Below, piece by piece: positions 38,326-50,823 of a DNA stretch of 64,000 nt (positions within the stretch are counted from its first letter, which is position 1; each line of letters begins with the position of its first letter). This DNA comes from Galbula dea (lineage: Eukaryota > Chordata > Aves > Piciformes > Galbulidae). The notes beneath the pieces are model-generated. The model ran no database searches. It was not told the origin of the DNA and saw only the letters and a program-made list of their open reading frames with translations. The DNA is taken from positions 124,001 to 188,000 of the forward strand of contig VWZX01009070.1 in NCBI GenBank assembly GCA_013399015.1, in the 5' to 3' direction. Both the position numbers and the translations under genes were made by a program.

Positions 38326-40993
38326 GTTTCTATGAAAAACTTTTATTTGCCTCACTGCTTTCCTTCACCTTTGCCATAAATTGTCTTGACAAATTTTTGC
38401 CATGAGGTTTTCTTTCTCTTCAACAGTAACCATTGTTTCACTAGTGGAAATGAAAAAGCATCTGTAATGTATCAGTCGCCCAGCAAAGTCACATAGAAAG
38501 CCAGCAATTTATTTCTGTAGCTGGAGTTTAATTTAAAGATTTCAGTTTTACAGAACCATCCTCCTCTTTCTGTTCTCTAAAAGGAGTAATTTCTCATTAC
38601 ATAGCATAATTAGTCATGATTTTAAAAGCATAGTACTCAGGGAAAAAAAAATCTTTTGCTCTATTATTATGTACTATTACAAAATTCACTGGGAGTTCGA
38701 GTTGCTTGTGAAATGTAGGATCAGACCTTTTGTGTTGTATTTGATGATACTGTTAATATGCAACTCTACAGTTTAATGGTGTGCATCCACATTGTAACAG
38801 CAAACAAAAAGCAATTTAATGTTATTTTAAGAGAAAATTGCTTTCCTTACAGCATGGAAGGATTAGATGGTGGAGCTCGTATTGCACAAATGCAAAGTGT
38901 ATTTTGTTGAAGTAAAGTACTTTTTCTTTCTTGCCATCTTATTTATCTTTGTTTGTCAAAAACATTGTGAGTCAATGTAATAGACTAAAAATATTTTAAA
39001 ATAGAAGCTGCATACAACAAAGGTAGTATTGTTAAAACACTTTCTATGTAGATTTGTGTGTTCTCATTGTAAATCCTTGATTCAAGATATCACCAAGTGT
39101 GCTCCTGTAAGATTACTAAACAAAATGCTCTAGTTTGACAGAATAAAAATCAACACAAGATTGTCAATATCACAGCAGAGCTTTTCAAGCCTCACACTCT
39201 GTATTATTAATACACAATCTAGGGAATCTGATGGTAAAGAAACAACACTAGTCATCCCAAACCAGGCAATTATGAGAAAAAAATGGTAAAATCTACTATA
39301 TAGCTTCAGCTATTTTTACCTGTCTTTTCCTCACATTTATTTGCATTGTTGTCCATTAGAACTCATCAAGAAATTAAATCATATGGGAAAGGCTGAATCA
39401 TGTTCATTGGGCTACATTGGGCCACATATTTGTTTAAGATCTATGTTTTTTCTCTGAATTAACTGCTATTAACTGGGGTCTTGAGAGGTTTTGGTTGGTT
39501 GGTCAGTTAGTTTAGGGTTTAGGGTGTTTTTTTCCAAGACAGTTTTTTTTTTTTTTACTTATAATCTTAGAATACTTACTGAAGTCTCTATCCTAAATAT
39601 AGACCTGGAGATTTTTGCTTAGGAAGGATTGGCACCCCTGCTCATTTCTGATTACTCAGAGACAGATTTTAAATTCTGGCCAATTTACCCTTTGGCTTCT
39701 CATAAATCTAAGCTTTCAGTACACCTACACATTACCTTCAAAATACTTTTCTGAATTAATGATATTTTGACATCCTTTTATATTTAGGTAGGCGTGTGTC
39801 TGTTGTGCATTTAGAATTGTTTAAATATACTCTATTAAATTTTTACTTTCAGTAAATCTGTTCACGAAACACTAATTCAGACATCACACTATTATACACA
39901 TAGGATAAGATTCAAAGCTTTTTGAAGTCTATTGATTTTTTTTTGTCTGACTTCATTCAACATTGGATCAGATATATCATCATAAACCGACTTGCAGAAG
40001 TATCTTACAGTAGAAATTAAAGGAAGTGATTCTCTCCATACATCAGAATTCAAATGGTTACTTCACTTGTCATACCATCTGCAGTGTGTCTAACAAATAT
40101 CTGACTCTCTGATCAGGGACAACAAAACTAAAAAACCCACAATTCATTTTTCCTCTCTATCTGACACTTGCTATGCCAATGGAAACAATTACATTCTTGC
40201 CTATTATACCTTACTGATATAAGTTTGAAAATTCTCATAGAGAGTTTGAGAGTTTTCATAAATAGTGAGTAATAAATACTGCTGGATATTGCAGTGCTCT
40301 AGAACATTGCCCATCAAGCTTTATTAGCATTGTCATGCACACTAAAATTACCTGGATACAGAGAGTGCACCTAATAACATTCCAAAATCTTTGTGAAACA
40401 ATTTTAGTGTTTGTATTCAGTCATGACATGCATCTCATTGAGTTTGATAATGTTATTTGGAGAAAAAAGACAAAGGCTCTTGATTTTGACTAAAAAGTTA
40501 AAGCTAGGTGTTGCACATTTTACATTAAGGTTGAATCTGGAGAAATGGAAAAAAGAAATTCAGAAAGGTAAAATAATGAAAATTTTTAATTATCTTACAA
40601 AACCCCTACAACATTACATACTTAGAGGGAAGCAGGTGAAGCAGGACCCGGAATCAACATAGCCAGCATTAAAAAATACATAAACCCTGATAATATTTTT
40701 TTAAATAGGAATATTTCATTGATATCAGTTCCAATGAAAGGATAATAATATGCACTTATCTTTAAACACTCGAATATTTCAGATAAGAATTTGATTAAAG
40801 ACTCCAGCTACTCCTGTGGGTTTCTTACTCAAGACGTTTCATTCATTTGCCATTTCTTCTTTTTCACAGTCAGTTCAGTCCATTTTGTCCCACCCTTGAC
40901 ACTCCATCTGAAATGGAAGACATTTCGGTTTCAGAGTAGTATAGCAAATAACCCATCAGTAGTACATGAATGGCTTAAATGAATAACAGGCCT
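38326..40993. other. AT-rich unique DNA
   Basis: No gene or transposon seen. A GT-rich run lies near 39487-39530, with a T run at about 39541-39556. Confidence 0.55.
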
Positions 40994-41165
40994 AATCACA
41001 GAATCACAGAATGTCCTGAGTTGGAAGGGATCTATAAGGATCATCAAGTCCAACTCCTACAGGCACAGGACAACAAAGTCACACTATGTGCCTAAGCGCA
41101 TTGTCCAAGTACCTCTTAAACTCCATGTTAGTTGTGGCCAGGATAGCCTCCCTGGGGAGCCTAGT
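40994..41165 (-). mobile_element. CR1 LINE, short 3' end, minus strand
   Basis: A clear inverted tail (AATCACAGAATCACAGAATG) is followed by GAGTTGGAAGGGATCTATAA, ATCATCAAGTCCAACTCCTA and a decayed ORF2 end up to CCTCCCTGGGGAGCCTAGTA. About 170 bp. Confidence 0.9.
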
Positions 41166-43775
41166 AGTTTGACTTTGCTGCCGAAGCATAGATGTCCACT
41201 GTCACTAGTGTTGCATAAGTATATCCTGTCATTTGTCCAGCTGCTACTTAGAAGAACAGCCTGTGTGTGTCAGCCCTCTACCATTTTCTCAAAATAACAC
41301 CTATTAGCACCCCTCTTTTCATATTACCATACATGGATGAGAATTGTTTTGAGTAGGAATGAGGACACAGAATAAGAAAGAATCAGGTCTCCTTGCCAAG
41401 ACTTTTGGCTCTTTGACTTTTTTCAACTGTTTTGTCTGAACTAAACTCCCCCAAACATGGGAAGAGTTTCATGTCCAAATCATATTCAATAACTCTGTTG
41501 ATTGCATCTCATGCAATATCAGCATGTCATAATTATAGGTATAATCACAAGGAAAAATTGTGAAGGTTATATATGCTTTTACACCATGCCAACTTTAAGA
41601 CATCAGTCTACAATGAGCAGTATTTTTTCATCTTTATTTTTTTTCCTCAGTCTTCTCTCAACTCTTGCCTGAATCTGCCTTAGAAAAAACTTCAACATTA
41701 ATTCTAAATCAGACACAAGCAAGAGAGAAATGCTCGAGAACTTTCAGATGTTCACAAAGAACAGCTTCAAAAGAATATGTTTTCAGAACAAAACACAGGG
41801 TTTTTTGTGTGCTGCCAGTATACAATGCATCTAGGCTGCATTCTGATTCATCCTTTTGCAGTATGACTTGATGATTCTAAAGCTGAAAGGCTCACTTTTG
41901 TAAATTCTTAGTGATAAAAGTATTTATGTAGAAAACATATAATTTGATAAAAATTTCTTGCTGGATGCAGAATTATATTCAAATTAAAGCTCTCAGGGAA
42001 GCCATCTGCTCAACCTACTGGCAGCTGAACTTAACAACAATAGGCTCAATATTATAAATAATAATATTTATAAAAGCACTCTGTCAGAAAATGGAAAGAA
42101 TTACAAAAAACACTATTTGTTACTGTAAAAGTTAATAAAATGGCAGAGATCAAAGAGGTCTCTTGGAGTATGCATGCTCAAGAATAGTCAACAGAAGGTG
42201 TTAAGAGAAAGACAGAATTAAAAAAAAAATCTAGAGGAATCTTTCTGATGTTCTACAGTCCCAATTTCCATCAGGCAGAAGTTTGTGAATTTTCCGAGCA
42301 AAGATTTCAGGTGAACCTCTGCGTTTAACAACCATTGATTATTAAAACATGGTTACATACTTATGTGAACACACTCATGACATCAAAAGTTGGGACAGAA
42401 ATTCAGCATTTAGTTATTGTACAACACTACTATCTCTGTACAAAAATAGACTAGATTTTAACTATCATACAGATCTTCTAAATGACAAGGATTGTTGGAA
42501 ACCTGTGTACCCTTGGCAGAAACTAGAATATTCTTTCTCTGGTGCTCTGTATCTGCATGAACTAAAAATAAACACATGAAGAAATCTTGACTTATTTTAG
42601 TTGTATGTACATTTTACTATTATTAGATGTATTTGCATCTGTAATCAATACTAGCCATGAAGCAAATAACCAACAGAGACTCATATTTCATCTGTTTGTA
42701 AAAACTAATAAAAAATATACAAAATATGTAAATTTTAGTAATTGTTGTCTTGCACATTCTTTTCCTCTGTTGCTGGTACCTCATCACACATCTCCTCCTC
42801 CTTCTATGATTTATTTTTCCTACATTAAAGCTGGTTTATTTTCGTTGGAAAAAAACCCTATATCCTAGTATGTTGTTTTTGTAACACGAAGACTAATCCA
42901 AAGGAATTTCTGGATTTCACAGCCACACAAATACAGTTGATCTATTTGTGAATATGAAGCAACAACATGATTATCAGCTCCATTTACAATCGATGTAAAG
43001 AAATTTCTAGGCTGTAGTTCATATGACCCAAATTTAAATGTATCACATAGATTATGGGAGATGTGGATAGAATGAATCTTAGGTCTGCCTTCATTCATCC
43101 AACTTCTGATAAGTGTCTTTAGACCCTTTACCTTCTTTCTTTCCTTACAAACGTTGAAACAAAAAATTTTCTTTCCTGATCTTAAGGAAGCAACTTCCAA
43201 AATCTATGTTAACCAATATAATTGTTGAGCACATAGAGGACTACTAAGGGGATATGTGCCAATATCACTTCAGTAGCTGACAGGACCAAGATAAATGTGT
43301 CCTTAAAACAATGAAATGAAATTTGTTACTCAATATTCAAGTCTGCTTTTCAGACAAGAACAGTAGGCTTCTTACATTCTCTTCTTACATATCAGTATAT
43401 GTAAGAAGAGAATATTTGTTCACGTACAGACATTGAAAGCATCAACAGATTTTCTACCATCTCCCTGAATGAAGTTTGCATTTCTTACATCATCACAAAT
43501 GATAGGAGATTCTTTCGGAACCACTTCTGTTAACAGATCTTCAGATATGAAGTTGTGGCCAAAGATAGTTTTACTTTTGAAAGCAGCATGTCTTTGAATG
43601 TGGTCTTTTCACATGTTGCTTTCCAAAATAAAGCTACCTTTGGCTACTGACGTCTTTCTCATTTTAAAATTAGATTGAAATACCAACTGTTTGTCTGCCC
43701 CTTTCTTTGTCTACTGATACTGCTGCAGAGATCATTAGAGTTAACTGGTGTTATTTATGTTTCATAACTTTTCAT
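41166..43775. other. AT-rich unique DNA
   Basis: No gene seen. A 111-codon open frame on the minus strand (42865-43200) has no recognisable domain and is within the range expected by chance. A strong palindrome lies at 43376-43413. Confidence 0.5.
43376..43413. repeat. Perfect palindrome, 17-bp arms, 4-base loop
   Basis: ATTCTCTTCTTACATAT, loop CAGT, ATATGTAAGAAGAGAAT. All 17 pairs match; pairing ends at the next base on each side. The sequence could extrude as a cruciform or fold as RNA. No known element surrounds it. Confidence 0.95.
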
Positions 43776-44346
43776 ACAGAATCACAGAACCATTATGGTT
43801 GGAAAGGACCCTCAAGATCAACTAGTCCAACCGATAGCCCTACACTACTCTTACCCCTAAATCATCTCCTGAAGAAACACATCTATCCTCTTCTTTAAAA
43901 CCTCCAGGGATGGTGACTCCACCACCTCCCTGGGCAGCCTATTCCAATATCTCACCACTCTTTCAGTAAAGAAATTCTTCCTAATATCTAATCTAAACCT
44001 ACCCTGGCTCAGCTTAAGCCCATTCCCTCTAGTCCTGTCACTAGTCACAAGGGAGAAGAGGCCAACACCCGCCTCCCTAGAATGGCCTTTCAAGCAGCTG
44101 AAGAGAGCGATAAGGTCTCCCCTCAGCTTCCTCTTCTCCAGGCTAAACAAGCCCAGCTCCCTAAGCCTCTCCTCATAAGGCCTGTTTTCCAGACCCCTGA
44201 CTAGCTTAGTTGCCCTTCTCTGCACCCTCTCTAGTAGCTCAATGTCCTTCCTAAACTGCGGTGCCCAAAACTGCACACAGTACTCGAGGTGAGGCCTCAC
44301 CAGTGCTGTGTACAGTGGCAAGATCAGTCTTTCTCTAATTCTCAAG
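43776..44346 (-). mobile_element. CR1 LINE, well-preserved 3' end, minus strand
   Basis: About 570 bp. It begins with the inverted tail (ACAGAATCACAGAACC) and the 3' UTR, and continues into the C-terminal part of ORF2, which is open for 162 codons. It is truncated at 44346. It is the least decayed CR1 in the window and shares its subfamily with the 5.3-kb copy. Confidence 0.96.
43857..44345 (-). pseudogene. CR1 ORF2 C-terminal remnant (162 codons, 5' truncated)
   Basis: This is the end of the CR1 polyprotein, after the reverse-transcriptase palm. Visible family motifs in order are LYTALVRPHLEYCVQFWAP (about residues 11-29), LERVQRRATKLVRGLE (39-54), RLRELGLFSLEKRKLRGDLI (60-79), SDRTRGNGLKL (107-117), RFRLDIRKNFFTERVV (121-136) and NRLPREVVESPSLEVLKKRID (about 140-157), then a stop. 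There is no internal stop or frameshift, so the insertion is fairly recent, but the endonuclease and the reverse-transcriptase core are absent and it cannot act. The first Met is just an internal codon. Confidence 0.93.
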
Positions 44347-47300
44347 GGATAAACCTGTGGTTTTCTGGCATGATTATTATCTAGGGAGAGGAGTTGTTTT
44401 TATTGTTTGTTTGCATTCATTTAAAAAAGGCTCAATAGTATAATTTTGCTGACTTCTCTCAGAGTGACCCTAAAAATAGATATTGCATAATATGGCATGG
44501 TATAAGAACAAGTAGAGATGTTTGAATAATGAAGACCCTCTGGATTATTGTTTGTTGGCTGTGTTGAGAAGATGGAGCTAAACTTGAGCCGAAGAGCTAG
44601 TTTAGGTAAGAAAGTTGAAGAGGCACATCTCAAACCTTATCTGAATTTATGACAAGCATTTTATCCATTGCCTACCCCTATGAGTAGTTTGTCACAATAA
44701 GAACACAGAATATCAGAGCACACACTACAAAATTTTCTGTGATTACTTTTGTATGAATAGCTCTTAAGATAATACTTTTGACTGAAAAAATCATATATAG
44801 CTAGAATGCCTCTCTGGGAGTTAATATTTTCTTGATACTTCAAATGTACTTAGAGCTGATGAGTCTAACAAAATGCTTTGAGCAGTCTGTGAATTTGAAC
44901 TGTTTTCAAGTACCTTGTGACTTCTGTGTTCTTTGGTTTGGTCTTGTTCCCATCTGTACAATGAACGAATGTATTGGATCAATGTGCTATTTAATTACAC
45001 TTTAAAGGATATGCTGCCATTTCAAGGGTATGTCTACAGATGGGTACAGAGGTACATTAGTTGTCTCTGTACTTCAGATTGATTGCATTCAAGCTGACTC
45101 TGAAAGCTACTTAACTGTTAAAATTGCTCTATACCAAGGTAACAAAGCTGTGGGTCCAGTACAAGTAGAAGTTCAGAGATGCTGTACTTCACAAAACTTT
45201 TGAGTTTTAATATCTTTTTATCATTCTTTTTATGCCAGAAGAAAGGAGTTTAATTAACATTATCACTGAATGTAGCCTATTTCATGTTTGCAACAACTTG
45301 ACACCACTGTTTGCTGCACTGGTAAAATCTAGGTCTTACTTTCTGGCATCTGGCACGTTTCATAATATTAAGATTTAGAAAGTTTCATATAAAACTGCTG
45401 TGTTGAGGACCCTAACATGAATGGGTGAAACTAAGAGCTCCTTGACTTTTTTTATAGAATTATATCATAATCCATTTGTTAGATTAACTTCTCCTTTTTT
45501 TATATTAGAGCTGATATTGTAAATAGGCATCTGTTTACAAAAAACTTTTCTCAAACTATGTAGTCCAAAAGCCACCTAACCATTTAGTTTCAAATGACAC
45601 AATGCTCTATTTAAACTTCTACTCTAGAAGCTCCTTTTGAACCACTAAATTATCCTATTGTACATATTCCTTACTAATGAGCCTTTTTTTAACATGGAAA
45701 GCCTCTTTAACATGTCTTTGGTTTGTTACAGTTTGTGTTTCAGACTGTACTAAGGGGATGGTGTCAGTGATGTATAGTAAATCAAAAGCTTAATAATATT
45801 TCTTCTCTCATTGTGTTTAATTTGCAACTGCAGTTATAATTTAGTGCACTAAAAGTAATAATTTGATTTAAAAATGCAGTTATGAGAAAGGAAAACTCTC
45901 AAATAAATGAAGTATGAACACTCTAGAGGCTAATGGGTACTGACCCTTACAGTAAAGGTTACAGGCAGATTACAGTGGGATTGCTTCCATTTTGCATAAT
46001 AGCACTGACCCTTACTGTAAGGGTCAGTGTTACTACCTAAAATGGAAACAATGCTTTATTTTTCCCACTGTAATCTGCCTTTTGCCAGTCTGGCTGTACT
46101 GTGCAAAAACACTGCATTGCAATAGTGCTATATATTTGGCAGAGATTTTATTTTATTCTTATAGCAAGCCTGCCTAAGAAATGCAGATACAGGCCTTGTC
46201 AGCATTCATCTTTAAAACTTGTGCCAAAAGAAATCCTAGGCTACTAAGGAACTTAAACTGCAGGAAACAGACAGATTTTTCTCCCACTCTATTCTTTAAG
46301 GAAAAGATCAAATTGGAGACTTACATGTTTTCCTCTGTCACCACCTTTTATTGGCAGAAAGAAGAGGTATACTGCAGCCAGAAGGTAACAGAATATCCTT
46401 AATGCTTCCTCTTTTCACTTACTGTAAAGCTCACAAGTAAGTAAATCTCTGCTTGATGATTTCACAGCTCAGCATGAGCACCATGTAAGAAGGCAGTGCA
46501 AATGCATGTTTTTTAATGTTATAGGCAGAGACCCAAGAAAGAAAAAAGATCTCAAATAGCTAAGCATAAGGGACAAGCACCAGCTGATAATTAAAAGATT
46601 GACGGGCAGTCTGACGAAATGGTGTACAACAACAGTAACTTTTAATGTTCTACATTTGAAAGAGAAATAAGACCAAATTTCTAACTATTTTTTTAAGAAG
46701 TGGTGAACTACTGTGTAAAACTAGTGACATTAGTATGGTGATTTAGACATAATTTATTTTGCCTAACCTAATCCCTTTGCAGATCTGACAGGATAGGCAG
46801 CTTTTGGGGTTTTCTTTTGTTTTTTTGCTGTTGTTTTTTGGTGGGTTTTTTTTAATCCTTAACATTGCCTTAAGGATTTCCATATTTGAAATTTTAGTTT
46901 AGCCAGATATTTACTTTAGCTTGAACTTTAACTCATAAAATCTTAATTTCATTAGGGGAGTCAGTGGTTTTGTTGAGCTGGCCTGAAGCTAAGACAAACC
47001 AATGTCAGAAGGTTTATAGCTGTAGATCTAATGAAATCTGATTCAAATCTGTTCAGCAAAGAAAACTGATCTTTTCTTGACCAGAAGTCCTAGTCACAAC
47101 TTTGCAAGGGTCTTACTGCACATACACAGGTCAGAAGTATATGTACAGTAGGTTTCATGCAAGATATATTGGACTAGTTTTACAATGGCCAGACAGGTGA
47201 TCTGCAGATCATTTTTCTGTTTGGAAAAATCACAGGTGTTAGATTTATTGCATGTGCAGTTGATTGTACACTGCACAAAGAGTGAAATGTCTGGTATAGA

Positions 47301-48663
47301 TTTAACTTGCAGTTGTACTTCATACTCTTGATGAATATTTATTTTGTAGGACTTATGTAAAAGTAGTTTTCCATAAGTATTTATCAGAAAGTTAATTGAA
47401 AGAGGTTTTATTGATAATAATGCTGCTATACTTCAGCTATGTCAATCTTTTAATATTTGATGTTATTCAAGAGACTTTAAAATGTGCTTTAAAATACAAA
47501 TCCTTCACATTTTCATACATTTATGTTCTCGTTAACATTTAATTCTCTTTCTCATTATGTTATGAATCATGGCAGAATAGTGAAAGTTATATGAAAAAAC
47601 AATTCTGTATATAGTTTCTATGAAGAGTGATACTGGATAATTCAAGCTTAATAGAAGGTTATTTGAATCTTGTCCAGAAATAGTTCTCTTTCTTCCAGAA
47701 AAAAGGATAAAGCAAAAACACTAGTGATGCAGAAAAATAGGGTCTTAGTCCCTAAGTGTAACCATAACCTAGGTCATTCATTACTGGTTATCTGAACTCT
47801 TGCGTTATTACTTGCTGACACATCCCGAGTAGCAACAATTTTATCTAATTTTATTTGTCTAACATACAGACATCTGCAGCTGAGCTAGTCACCCTGGATT
47901 CTCTTTATAGTCAACAGAGAAAAAGTGACACTTTCTAAGGAGACATCCACATGACCTTTTTTGACATCTGCTTTAGGATTAAATGAATCATGACCCAGAA
48001 CTGCTTATTTCTCTTCTCTTAGTAAAGAAGGAGAGCAAGGTGACTAGCTCACCTGTAGAGACTTACACTGCAAAATTCTAAGTCAGAGGAGCCCTACCAT
48101 TTTATTCTGGTCCTTACTTTAGTCAGTAATTAATCAGTTTTACATAAGAAAAGAGCTTTTGAAATATGATTGGAAACCATTCACTTCATAATGCTCTGCC
48201 AACTGGAATGTAAAATGAACTGAAATTCAATCGTTTCCTTCACTGTAGAAAATCATCTTGGTCATGAGATTTTTAAACTAAACAGAAATGGCATCAAACT
48301 CTTCCACATTCTTCCTTAGCACGCACTTTGTTTGAGATTATCAACATTAAAATGTTTTGAAAACATCGTATAAGGAGTAAATAATAAAAAGTAACATACA
48401 GTGCATCTTAAAAACTAGTTATTTCCATTTTGTCTGAAGTAGTTTGACAGATTTAACAATTTCTGAATTGTTTTGAATGTTTCAAACTATGGATTTAAAA
48501 AGAAAAAATACTTATATTTTATTAGCTAATACCAAGTTTAACCTACCTTCAGTTAAAAAATAATCCTTTCCCTTCTGAAAAAAAAATAAGCTTCCTACAA
48601 ATATTGTAAGATTTGATAGCACTAATTTTCTATTTTTGTCTTTTCCCTATGGAAGAAGAGACT
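44347..48663. other. AT-rich unique DNA with a large foldback
   Basis: No gene seen. The 118-bp foldback at 45963-46080 is listed separately. A T/G-rich run lies near 46800-46855. Confidence 0.55.
45963..46080. repeat. 118-bp inverted-repeat foldback
   Basis: The outer arms are perfect over 18 bp: AGGCAGATTACAGTGGGA at 45963-45980 against its reverse complement at 46063-46080. The middle arms (TTGCTTCCATTTT against AAAATGGAAACAA) pair with one mismatch and continue more weakly; the right side has about 11 extra bases. The centre is a near-perfect palindrome, CACTGACCCTTAC, one T, GTAAGGGTCAGTG (46003-46029). A further direct copy of the inner half, ACTGACCCTTACAGTAA, lies upstream at 45939-45955. 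No TSD is obvious. It may be a foldback (MITE-like) transposon, a product of template switching, or, if transcribed, a long RNA hairpin. Confidence 0.92.
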
Positions 48664-48765
48664 ATCATAGAATCATATAATGTTTTGGGTTGGAAGATTC
48701 CCTTAAAAGTCACCTAGTCCAAGCCACTGTAATGAGCAGAAACATCTTTAACTAAATCAAATTAC
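48664..48765 (-). mobile_element. CR1 LINE, 3' UTR stub, minus strand
   Basis: An inverted tail ATCATAGAATCATATAATG, then GGGTTGGAAGATTCCCTTAA, GTCACCTAGTCCAAGCCACT and a decayed GAGCAGAAACATC. About 100 bp of 3' UTR only. Confidence 0.88.
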
Positions 48766-50077
48766 TATCTTATTTTTATTTTTTTTTTAAATTAGAATTA
48801 TTTTATTTATTGATATACCTTTGGATCATTTATTTAATAATGGGGAAATGGGAAAAATATTTTGCCTTTTCCAGACTTTTGAATTTTCACTTCCTTTTTT
48901 TCTTACTATCTTTTAATATTTACCTGTAGATGACTCATTTCTTGACCTATTCTAATATTCAAAATCTAATCTCTCATTCCTTTAGGTGTACAGTAGCTGT
49001 TAGATTGTTAAATTTCAGGTTTTATCATAGAATTGCACAGGAATCCTGTGTGCAAAATAACAGTTATTATAATTGATATTTTGTAAATTAATCATCTGAA
49101 TAATAAGTGGTCTTTATAATCTTTACAAATTTGTCATGCTCTGTACATGTACTTTAGCAACTGCACTAGAATTGACACGAGAACTCTTGTTACTGTTAAC
49201 AGATAAAAAGTGGTTTTGAGTTTCTAATTACTTTAAATAAGATTAAAAGCAAAAGAGTGCCTTTATCACAATTAACTGATTGGACAACTCAGAAACTTTT
49301 AATGTACATAGTTTTCCCTTAGAAATGTAAAGAAAAAGGAAAAAAACAGTCAGCTTCAATTTGAAGGTACTTGTCTGCTTCAGCATTTGTTTTTTCACAT
49401 ACATAATCATTCCAAGTAATTAGTGTTCACTCAAATGTTTGTAGTAGGATGTGGAGCTCATAATTGTTTGAATATGCTTGTTTGCCAGACAACATGCATA
49501 TTCATGACCAGAGTCACTAGTAGAGTTATGTTTAATATAGAAGGAGAAAAGGATAAAGAAAGACTTATTGCAAAATTGTCAATGATTTTTAATAAGACAC
49601 ATTTACCACAGAGCTTTCAGATTTGGTGGAACTATGCTAACAGTGTAAATGGTATTTTTAAATTTGTTTTAGAGATACTTAACAAAAACAGATAAACAAA
49701 CCTTTATAAACAACAATCAAGTCTAGAAATAATTTGTTTCTTTTATCATGTTATGTCAGATTTACTTCCAAATTTGAGATCCTTAAACTTAGTTGTCTTA
49801 ATATAGTGAAGATATAAGTACTGATGATTACTCAAGTCTTCATCGACTTCGTTGGCTAGATCACCATTGGTTAAAATAGAAACTTAGGTATCTAGTTGTC
49901 CCAGTCCAATAGACACAGGATAAATTTGGGATTTTTTTCCCAGAGTGAAATTAAGACACAAACAAGGTCAAATGTAGCAAATCAATTAGAGCTGCCTTCT
50001 ACATCAACGAATAGATAGAGTGTGACGAGCTGTCTCTGAAGAGTAGCCATGAGCACATTGAAATCTTATGAGTAAGC
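48766..50077. other. AT-rich unique DNA
   Basis: Nothing recognisable. A 90-codon open frame at 49423-49695 has no domain. Confidence 0.5.
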
Positions 50078-50823
50078 ACTTGGGTCAGGGAAGCCCTTGT
50101 TGTCAATACAGGCTGGGAATGAAGGGACTGAGAGCAGCCCTATGGAGAAGGACCTGGTAATATTGGTGGATGAAAAGCTTGACATGAGTCATCAATGTGC
50201 ACTCACAGCACAGAAGGCTAACCAAATACTGGGCTATGTCAAAAAAAGTGTGGCCAGTAGATAAAGGAAAATGATTCTGCCCTTCTACTCTGCTTTGGCG
50301 AGACACCACCAGGAGTACTGTGACCAGCTCTGGAGTCCTCAACATACGAAGGACATCAACATGTTGGAGCAGGTCTGGAGGAGGGCCACAGAAATAATCA
50401 GAGGGTTGGAAACACTTATCCTATGAGGGCAGACTAAGACAGTTGGGGTTGTTCAGCCTGGAGAAGAGAAGGCTCCCAGGAGGCCTATCAGTGTTTAAAG
50501 GGAGCCTATAAGAAAGGTCGAGACAGTCTTTTATCAAGGCCTGTTGCAATAGGACAAGGGGTAGTAGCTTTATACTAAAGGAAAGCGAATTCAGACTGGA
50601 TACAGGAAAGAAATTTTTTACATTGGGAGTGGTGAGGCACTGAAAAAAATTGCTGAAAGAGGTAGTGTATGCCCCATTCCTGGAAACATTCAAAGTCAGG
50701 TTGGACTGGGCTCTGAGCAACCTGATCTAGTTACAGGTGTCCCTGCTCACAGCAGGGAGGTTGGACTACATGACCTCTAAAGGCCTCTTCCAACTGTAAC
50801 CTTTCTATGATTCTATGATTCTC
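50078..50823 (+). mobile_element. CR1 LINE, 3' fragment of about 745 bp with full tail
   Basis: It covers the CR1 region from CACTTGGGTCAGGG (the HLG motif after the reverse-transcriptase core) to the end. Clear motifs are GAGAAGGACCTGG, GTGGATGAAAAGCTTGACAT, AAGTGTGGCCAGTAGAT, GGTTGTTCAGCCTGGAGAA and GGTTGGACTACATGACCTCT, then a tail of two ATTCTATG-type units at about 50805-50822. Frames carry several stops and frameshifts. It is a different, older subfamily than the 43.8-kb copy. Confidence 0.95.

Noticed and set aside
39511..39524. TTTAGGGTTTAGGG, telomere-like
   Set aside because: Only two units, of a type not used by vertebrate telomeres, within a general GT-rich run.
42865..43200. 111-codon minus-strand open frame
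   Set aside because: No known motif; by a rough estimate a few frames of this length are expected by chance in this much AT-rich DNA.
49423..49695. 90-codon plus-strand open frame
   Set aside because: No domain, splice context or promoter; length expected by chance.
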